A DNA stretch of 64,000 nucleotides from Symsagittifera roscoffensis (lineage: Eukaryota; Xenacoelomorpha; Acoela; Convolutidae). The position numbers were made by a program, and so were the translations under genes. Every line of letters begins with the position of its first letter. The stretch's first letter is position 1. Shown piece after piece: positions 55,901 through 64,000 of this stretch. The notes beneath the pieces are model-generated. The model was not told where the DNA came from. It saw only the letters and a program-made list of their open reading frames with translations, and did no database searches. The stretch lies in contig NC_087071.1 of the NCBI RefSeq assembly GCF_963678635.1, positions 868,001 through 932,000 of the forward strand, read 5' to 3'.

Positions 55901-58900
55901 ACTCATCACCTAATAAACCCAAATTGGATTTCAAAAAACTAGAACCAGCTAAAAATAACGAAGCTCAAAAAATATTTATATTTGAAATCACTCATCACCT
56001 AATAAACCCAAATTGGATTTCAAAAAACTAGCACCAGCTAAAATTAACGAAGCTCAAAAAATCTAAATTTTTGAAATCACTCATTACCTAATAAACCCAA
56101 ATTGGATTTCAAAAAACTAGAACCAGCTAAAAATGACGAAGCTCAAAAAATCTAAATACTTGAAATCACTCATCACCTAATAAACCCAAATTGGATTTCA
56201 AAAAGCTAGAACCAGCTAAAAACAACGAAGCTCGAAAAATCTAAATATTTGAAATCCCTCATCACCTAATAAACCCAAAATGGATTTCAAAAAACTAGAA
56301 CCAGCTAAAAATAACGAAGCTCAAAAAATCTTTATATTTGAAATCACTCATCACCTAATAAACCCAAATTGGATTTCAAAAAACTAGAACCAGCTAAAAA
56401 TAACGAAGCTCAAAAAATCTAAATTTTTGAAATCACTCATCACCTAATAAACCCAAATTGGTTTCAAAAAACTAGAACCAGCTAAAAATAACGAAGCTTA
56501 AAAAATCTATTTACTTGAAATCACTCATCACCTAATAAACCCAAATTGGATTTCAAAAAACTAGAACCAGCTAAAAATAACGAATCTCGAAAAATCTAAA
56601 TATTTGAAATCACTCATCACCTAATAAACCCAAATTGGATTTCAAAAAACTAGAACCAGCTAAAAATAACGAAGCTCAAAAAATCTTTATATTTGAAATC
56701 ACTCATCACCTAATAAACCGAAATTGGATTTCAAAAAACTAGAACCAGCTAAAATTAACGAAGCTCGAAAAATCTAAATATTTGAAATCACTCATCACCT
56801 TATAAACCCAAATTGGATTTCAAGAAACTAGAACCAGCTAAAAATAACGAAGCTCAAAAAATCTTTATATTTGAAATCACTCATCACCTAATAAACCGAA
56901 ATTGGATTTCAAAAAACTAGAACCAGCTAAAATTAACGAAGCTCGAAAAATCTAAATATTTGAAATCACTCATCACCTAATAAACCCAAATTGGATTTCA
57001 AAAAACTAGAACCAGCTAAAAATAACGAAGCTCAAAAAATCTAAATTTTTGAAATCACTCATTACCTAATAAATCCAAATTGGATTTCAAAAACTAGAAC
57101 CAGCTAAAAATAACGAAGCTCAAAAAATCTAAATACTTGAAATCACTCATCACCTAATAAACCCAAATTGGATTTCAAAAAACTAGAACCAGCTAAGAAT
57201 AACGAAGCTCAAAAAATCTAAATTTTTGAAATCACTCATCACCTAATAAAACCAATTTGGTTTCAAAAAACTAGAACCAGCTAAAAATAACGAAGCTCAA
57301 AAAATCTAATTACTTGAAATCACTCATCACCTAATAAACCCAAATTGGATTTCAAAAAACTAGAACCAGCTAAAAGTAACGAATCTCGAAAAATCTAAAT
57401 ATTTGAAATCACTCATCACCTAATAAACCCAAATTGGATTTCAAAAAACTAGCACCAGCTAAAAATAACGAAGCTCAAAAAATCTAAATTTTTGAAATCA
57501 CTCATTACCTAATAAACCCAAACTGGATTTCAAAAAACTAGAACCAGCTAAAAATAACGAAGCTCAAAAAATCTAAATACTTGAAATCACTCATCACCTA
57601 ATAAACCCAAATTGGATTTCAAAAAACTAGAACCAGCTAAAAACAACGAAGCTCAAAAAATCTAAATATTTGAAATCCCTCATCACCTAATAAACCCAAA
57701 TTGGATTTCAAAAAACTAGAACCAGCTAAAAATAACGAAGCTCAAAAAATCTTTATATTTGAAATCACTCATCACCTAATAAACCCAAATTGGATTTCAA
57801 AAAACTAGAACCAGCTAAAAATAACGAAGCTCAAAAAATATTTATATTTGAAATCACTCATCACCTAATAAACCCAAATTGGATTTCAAAAAACTAGCAC
57901 CAGCTAAAAATAACGAAGCTCAAAAAATCTAAATTTTTGAAATCACTCATTACCTAATAAACCCAAATTGGATTTCAAAAAACTAGAACCAGCTAAAAAT
58001 AACGAAGCTCAAAAAATCTAAATACTTGAAATCACTCATCACCTAATAAACCCAAATTGGATTTCAAAAAGCTAGAACCAGCTAAAAACAACGAAGCTCG
58101 AAAAATCTAAATATTTGAAATCCCTCATCACCTAATAAACCCAAATTGGATTTCAAAAAAACTAGAACCAGCTAAAAATAACAAAGCTCAAAAAATCTAA
58201 ATACTGGAAATCACTCATCAACTAATAAACCCAAATTGGTTTCAAAAACTAGAACCAGCTAAAAATAACGAAGCTCAGAAAATCTAAATTTTTGAAATCA
58301 CTCATCACCTAATAAACCCAAATTGGTTTCAAAAAACTAGAACCAGCTAAAAATAACGAAGCTCAAAAAATCTAATTACTTGAAATCACTCATCACCTAA
58401 TAAACCCAAATTGGATTTCAAAAAACTAGAACCAGCTAAAAATAACGAAGCTCAAAAAATCTTTATATTTGAAATCACTCATCACCTAATAAACCGAAAT
58501 TGGATTTCAAAAAACTAGAACCAGCTAAAATTAACGAAGCTCGAAAAATCTAAATATTTGAAATCACTCATCACCTAATAAACCCAAATTGGATTTCAAA
58601 AAACTAGAACCAACTAAAAATAACGAAGCTCAAAAAATCTAAATACTTGAAATCACTCATCACCTAATAAACCCAAATTAGTTTCAAAAAACTAGAACCA
58701 GCTAAAAATAACGAAGCTCAAAAAATCTAAATTTTTGAAATCACTCATCACCTAATAAACCCAAATTGGTTTCAAAAAACTAGAACCAGATAAAAATAAC
58801 GAAGCTCAAAAAATCTAATTATTTGAAATCACTCATCACCTAATAAACCCAAATTGGTTTCAAAAAACTAGAACCAGCTAAAAATAACGAAGCTCAAAAA

Positions 58901-61900
58901 ATCTAATTACTTGAAATCACTCATCACCTAATAAACCCAAATTGGATTTCAAAAAACTAGAACCAGCTAAAAATAACGAATCTCAAAAAATCTAAATATT
59001 TGAAATCACTCATCACCTAATAAACCCAAATTGGATTTCAAAAAACTAGAACCAGCTAAAAATAACGAAGCTCAAAAAATCTTTATATTTGAAATCACTC
59101 ATCACCTAATAAACCGAAATTGGATTTCAAAAAACTAGAACCAGCTAAAATTAACGAAGCTCAAAAAATCTAAATATTTGAAATCACTCATCACCTAATA
59201 AACCCAAATTGGATTTCAAAAAACTAGCACCAGCTAAAAATAACGAAGCTCAAAAAATCTAAATTTTTGAAATCACTCATTACCTAATAAACCCAAATTG
59301 GATTTCAAAAAACTAGAACCCGCTAAAAATAACGAAGCTCAAAAAATCTAAACACTTGAAATCACTCATCACCTAACAAACCCAAATTGGTTTCAAAAAA
59401 CTAGAACCAGCTAAAAATAACGAAGCTCAAAAAATCTAAATTTTTGAAATCACTCATCACCTAATAAACCCAAATTGGTTTCAAAAAACTAGAACCAGCT
59501 AAAAATAACGAAGCTCAAAAAATCTAATTACTTGAAATCACTCATCACCTAATAAACCCAAATTGGATTTCAAAAAAACTAGAACCAGCTAAAAATAACG
59601 AATCTCGAAAAATCTAAATATTTGAAATCACTCATCACCTAATAAACCCAAATTGGATTTCAAAAAACTAGCACCAGCTAAAATTAACGAAGCTCAAAAA
59701 ATCTAAATTTTTGAAATCACTCATTACCTAATAAATTCAAATTGGATTTCAAAAAACTAGAACCAGCTAAAAATAACGAAGCTCGAAAAATCTAAATACT
59801 TGAAATCACTCATCACCTAATAAACCCAAATTGGTTTCAAAAAACTAGAACCAGCTAAAAATAACGAAGCTCAAAAAATCTAAATTTTTGAAATCACTCA
59901 TCACCTAATAAACCCAAATTGGTTTCAAAAAACTAGAACAAGCTAAAAATAACGAAGCTCAAAAAATCTAATTACTTGAAATCACTCATCACCTAATAAA
60001 CCCAAATTGGATTTCAAAAAACTAGAACCAGCTAAAAATAACGAATCTCGAAAAATCTAAATATTTGAAATCACTCATCACCTAATAAACCCAAATTGGA
60101 TTTCAAAAAACTAGAACCAGCTAAAATTAACGAAGCTCGAAAAATCTAAATATTTGAAATCACTCATCACCTAATAAACCCAAATTGGATTTCAAAAAAC
60201 TAGAACCAACTAAAAATAACGAAGCTCAAAAAATCTTTATATTTGAAATCACTCATCACCTAATAAACCGAAATGGGATTTCAAAAAACTAGCACCAGCT
60301 AAAAATAACGAAGCTCAAAAAATCTAAATTTTTGAAATCACTCATTACCTAATAAACCCAATTTGGATTTCAAAAAACTAGAACCAGCTAAAAATAACGA
60401 AGCTCAAAAACTCTAAATACTTGAAATCACTCATCACCTAATAAACCCAAATTGGTTTCAAAAAACTAGAACCAGCTAAAAATAACGAAGCTCAAAAAAT
60501 CTAAATTTTTGAAATCACTCATCACCTAATAAACCCAAATTGGTTTCAAAAAACTAGAACCAGCCAAAAATAACGAAGCTCAAAAAATCTAATTACTTGA
60601 AATCACTCATCACCTAATAAACCCAAATTGGATTTCAAAAAACTAGAACCAGCTAAAAATAACGAATCTCGAAAAATCTAAATATTTGAAATCACTCATC
60701 ACCTAATAAACCCAAATTGGATTTCAAAAAACTAGAACCAGCTAAAAATAACGAAGCTCAAAAAATCTAATTACTTGAAATCACTCATCACCTAATAAAC
60801 CCAAATTGGATTTCAAAAAGCTAGAACCAGCTAAAAACAACGAAGCTCGAAAAATCTAAATATTTGAAATCCCTCATCACCTAATAAACCCAAATTGGAT
60901 TTCAAAAAACTAGAACCAGCTAAAAATAACGAAGCTCAAAAAATCTTTATATTTGAAATCACTCATCACCTAATAAACCCAAATTGGATTTCAAAAAACT
61001 AGAACCAGCTAAAAATAACGAAGCTCAAAAAATCTAAATTTTTGAAATCACTCATCACCTAATAAACCCAAATTGGTTTCAAAAAACTAGAACCAGCTAA
61101 AAATAACGAAGCTCAAAAAATCTAATTACTTGAAATCACTCATCACCTAATAAACCCAAATTGGATTTCAAAAAACTAGAACCAGCTAAAAATAACGAAT
61201 CTCGAAAAATCTAAATATTTGAAATCACTCATCACCTAATAAACCCAAATTGGATTTCAAAAAACTAGAACCAGCTAAAAATAACGAAGCTCAAAAAATA
61301 TTTATATTTGAAATCACTCATCACCTAATAAACCCAAATTGGTTTCAAAAAACTAGAACCAGCTAAAAATAACGAAGCTCAAAAAATCTAATTACTTGAA
61401 ATCACTCATCACCTAATAAACCCAAATTGGATTTCAAAAAACTAGAACCAGCTAAAAATAACGAATCTCGAAAAATCTAAATATTTGAAATCACTCATCA
61501 CCTAATAAACCCAAATTGGATTTTAAAAAACTAAAACCAGCTAAAAATAACGAAGCTCAAAAAATATTTATATTTGAAATCACTCATCACCTAATAAACC
61601 CAAATTGGATTTCAAAAAACTAGCACCAGCTAAAAACAACGAAGCTCAAAAAATCTAAATTTTTGAAATCACTCATTACCTAATAAACCCAAATTGGATT
61701 TCAAAAAATTAGCTCCAGCTAAAAATAACGAAGCTCAAAAAATCTAAATACTTGAAATCACTCATCACCTAATAAACCCAAATTGGATTTCAAAAAGCTA
61801 GAACCAGCTAAAAACAACGAAGCTCGAAAAATCTAAATATTTGAAATCCCTCATCACCTAATAAACCCAAATTGGATTTCAAAAAACTAGAACCAGCTAA

Positions 61901-64000
61901 AAATAACGAAGCTCAAAAAATCTTTATATTTGAAATCACTCATCACCTAATAAACCCAAATTGGATTTCAAAAAACTAGAACCAGCTAAAAATAACGAAG
62001 CTCAAAAAATCTAAATTTTTGAAATCACTCATCACCTAATAAACCCAAATTGGTTTCAAAAAACTAGAACCAGCTAAAAATAACGAAGCTCAAAGAATCT
62101 AATTACTTGAAATCACTCATCACCTAATAAACCCAAATTGGATTTCAAAAAACTAGAACCAGCTAAAAATAACGAATCTCGAAAAATCTAAATATTTGAA
62201 ATCACTCATTACCTAATAAACCCAAATTGGATTTCAAAAAACTAGGACCAGCTAAAAATAACGAAGCTCAAAAAATCTTTATATTTGAAATCACTCATCA
62301 CCTAATAAACCGAAATTGGATTTCAAAAAACTAGAACCAGCTAAAATTAACGAAGCTCAAAAAATCTAAATATTTGAAATCACTCATCACCTAATAAACC
62401 CAAATTGGATTTCAAAAAACTAGAACCAGCTAAAAATAACGAAGCTCAAAAAATCTTTATATTTGAAATCACTCATCACCTAATAAACCGAAATTGGATT
62501 TCAAAAAACTAGCACCAGCTAAAAATAAAGAAGCTCAAAAAATCTAAATTTTTGAAATCACTCATTACCTAATAAACCCAAATTGGATTTCAAAAAACTA
62601 GAACCAGCTAAAAATACCGAAGCTCAAAAAATCTAAATACTTGAAATCACTCATCACCTAATAAACCCAAATTGGTTTCAAAAAACTAGAACCAGCTAAA
62701 AATAACGAAGCTCAAAAAATCTAAATTTTTGAAATCACTCATCACCTAATAAACCCAAATTGGTTTCAAAAAACTAGAACCAGCTAAAAATAACGAAGCT
62801 CAAAAAATCTAATTACTTGAAATCACTCATCACCTAATAAACCCAAATTGGATTTCAAAAAACTAGAACCAGCTAAAAATAACGAATCTCGAAAAATCTA
62901 AATATTTGAAATCACTCATCACCTAATAAACCCAAATTGGATTTCAAAAAACTAGAACCAGCTAAAAATAACGAAGCTCAAAAAATCTTTATATTTGAAA
63001 TCACTCATCACCGAATAAACCGGAATTGGATTTCAAAAAACTAGAACCAGCTAAAAATAACGAAGCTCAAAAAATATTTATATTTGAAATCACTCATCAC
63101 CTAATAAACCCAAATTGGATTTCAAAAAACTAGCACCAGCTAAAAATAACGAAGCTGAAAAAATCTAAATTTTTGAAATCACTCATTACCTAATAAACGT
63201 AAATTGGATTTCAAAAAACTAGAACCAGCTAAAAATAACGGAGTTCAAAAAATCTAAATACTTGAAATCACTCATCACCTAGTAAACCCAAATTGGATTT
63301 CAAAAAGCTAGAACCAGCTAAAAACAACGAAGCTCGAAAAATCTAAATATTTGAAATCCCTCATCACCTAATAAACCCAAATTGGATTTCAAAAAACTAG
63401 AACCAGCTAAAAATAACGAAGCTCAAAAAATCTAAATACTTGAAATCACTCATCACCTAATAAACCCAAATTGGTTTCAAAAAACTAGAACCAGCTAAAA
63501 ATAACGAAGCTCAAAAAATCTAATTACTTGAAATCACTCATCACCTAATAAACCCAAATTGGATTTCAAAAAACTAGAACCAGCTAAAAATAACGAATCT
63601 CGAAAAATCTAAATATTTGAAATCACTCATCACCTAATAAACCCAAATTGGATTTCAAAAAACTAGAACCAGCTAAAAATAACGAAGCTCAAAAAATCTT
63701 TATATTTGAAATCACTCATCACCTAATAAACCGAAATTGGATTTCAAAAAACTAGAACCAATTAAAATTAACGAAGCTCGAAAAATCTAAATATTTGAAA
63801 TCACTCATCACCTAATAAACCCAAATTGGATTTCAAAAAACTAGAACCAGCTAAAAATAATGAAGCTCAAAAAATCTTTATATTTGAAATCACTCATCAC
63901 CTAATAAACCGAAATTGGATTTCAAAAAACTAGCACCAGCTAAAAATAACGAAGCTCAAAAAATCTAAATTTTTGAAATCACTCTTTACCTAATAAACCC
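52997..64000. repeat. About 89-bp satellite array with higher-order organisation
   Basis: More than 120 head-to-tail copies of a unit built on TTGAAATCACTCATCACC, TAATAAACCCAAATTGGAT, TTCAAAAAACTAGAACCAGC and TAAAAATAACGAAGCTC, then an AAAAATCTAAATA or CTTTATA tail. Period is about 89 bp (87 in units with TTGGTTTC). The left edge (to about 54400) is more divergent (CATCCCC, AACACGATTTGG variants) than the interior. The array runs off the right end. Marked subvariants recur at regular distances (see findings). No ORF is expected; stops occur in every unit. Confidence 0.97.

Noticed and set aside
52997-64000. Regular repeats of about 89 bp resembling a CRISPR array
   Set aside because: Units are contiguous with no unique spacers, far longer than CRISPR repeats, and the context is eukaryotic.

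Overview
The window looks like repeat-dominated nuclear DNA of an animal, most likely an invertebrate. It holds one clear host-gene exon with canonical splice borders (eIF4E family, minus strand, 4574-4805). It also holds a Penelope-like retroelement, two very large Ty3/gypsy-type LTR elements and two tandem satellites. Nothing in it is bacterial. The clade is not fixed by the sequence. The wording of the gypsy polyprotein and of the Penelope RT reminds me of cnidarian elements, but that is memory only and unverified.

Layout: 1-2700 is a 641-bp tandem repeat. 2940-4190 is a decayed Penelope-like RT (plus strand) with a PHD-finger-like segment in line before its catalytic motif. 4574-4805 is the eIF4E-family exon. 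5158-28648 is a 23.5-kb LTR retrotransposon on the minus strand, bounded by a 594-bp 3' LTR and a 905-bp 5' LTR, with a candidate primer-binding site and polypurine tract. About 29.2-50.5 kb holds a second, older, A-rich and G-poor gypsy-like element on the plus strand. Its gag-protease-RT-RNase H block is tandemly duplicated (about 4.6 kb each), followed by integrase, a decayed env-like region and unrecognised Pro/Ser/Thr-rich frames. 50.5-53.0 kb is mostly unassigned, with one candidate two-exon reading frame. 52997 to the window end is an about 89-bp satellite with higher-order structure, continuing past the window.

The most interesting object is the 23.5-kb element. After gag (about 1,024 codons, two zinc knuckles), protease, RT, RNase H and integrase, it carries about 10.5 kb more sense-strand coding sequence. 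In order of transcription this is an acidic frame leading into a macro-domain-like protein, a long frame with a complete SGNH/GDSL hydrolase signature, an about 990-codon frame with no recognisable domain, and a further about 970-codon frame. Rejoining frames across isolated stops shows the copy is dead (YVDN instead of YVDD in RT, several nonsense codons and frameshifts). The reading frames are nonetheless still largely visible, so the extra genes look like long-term parts of the element and not recent junk. Element and eIF4E-family gene lie in the same orientation, and the exon has a 3' splice site facing the element. The insertion may therefore sit in an upstream intron of that gene.
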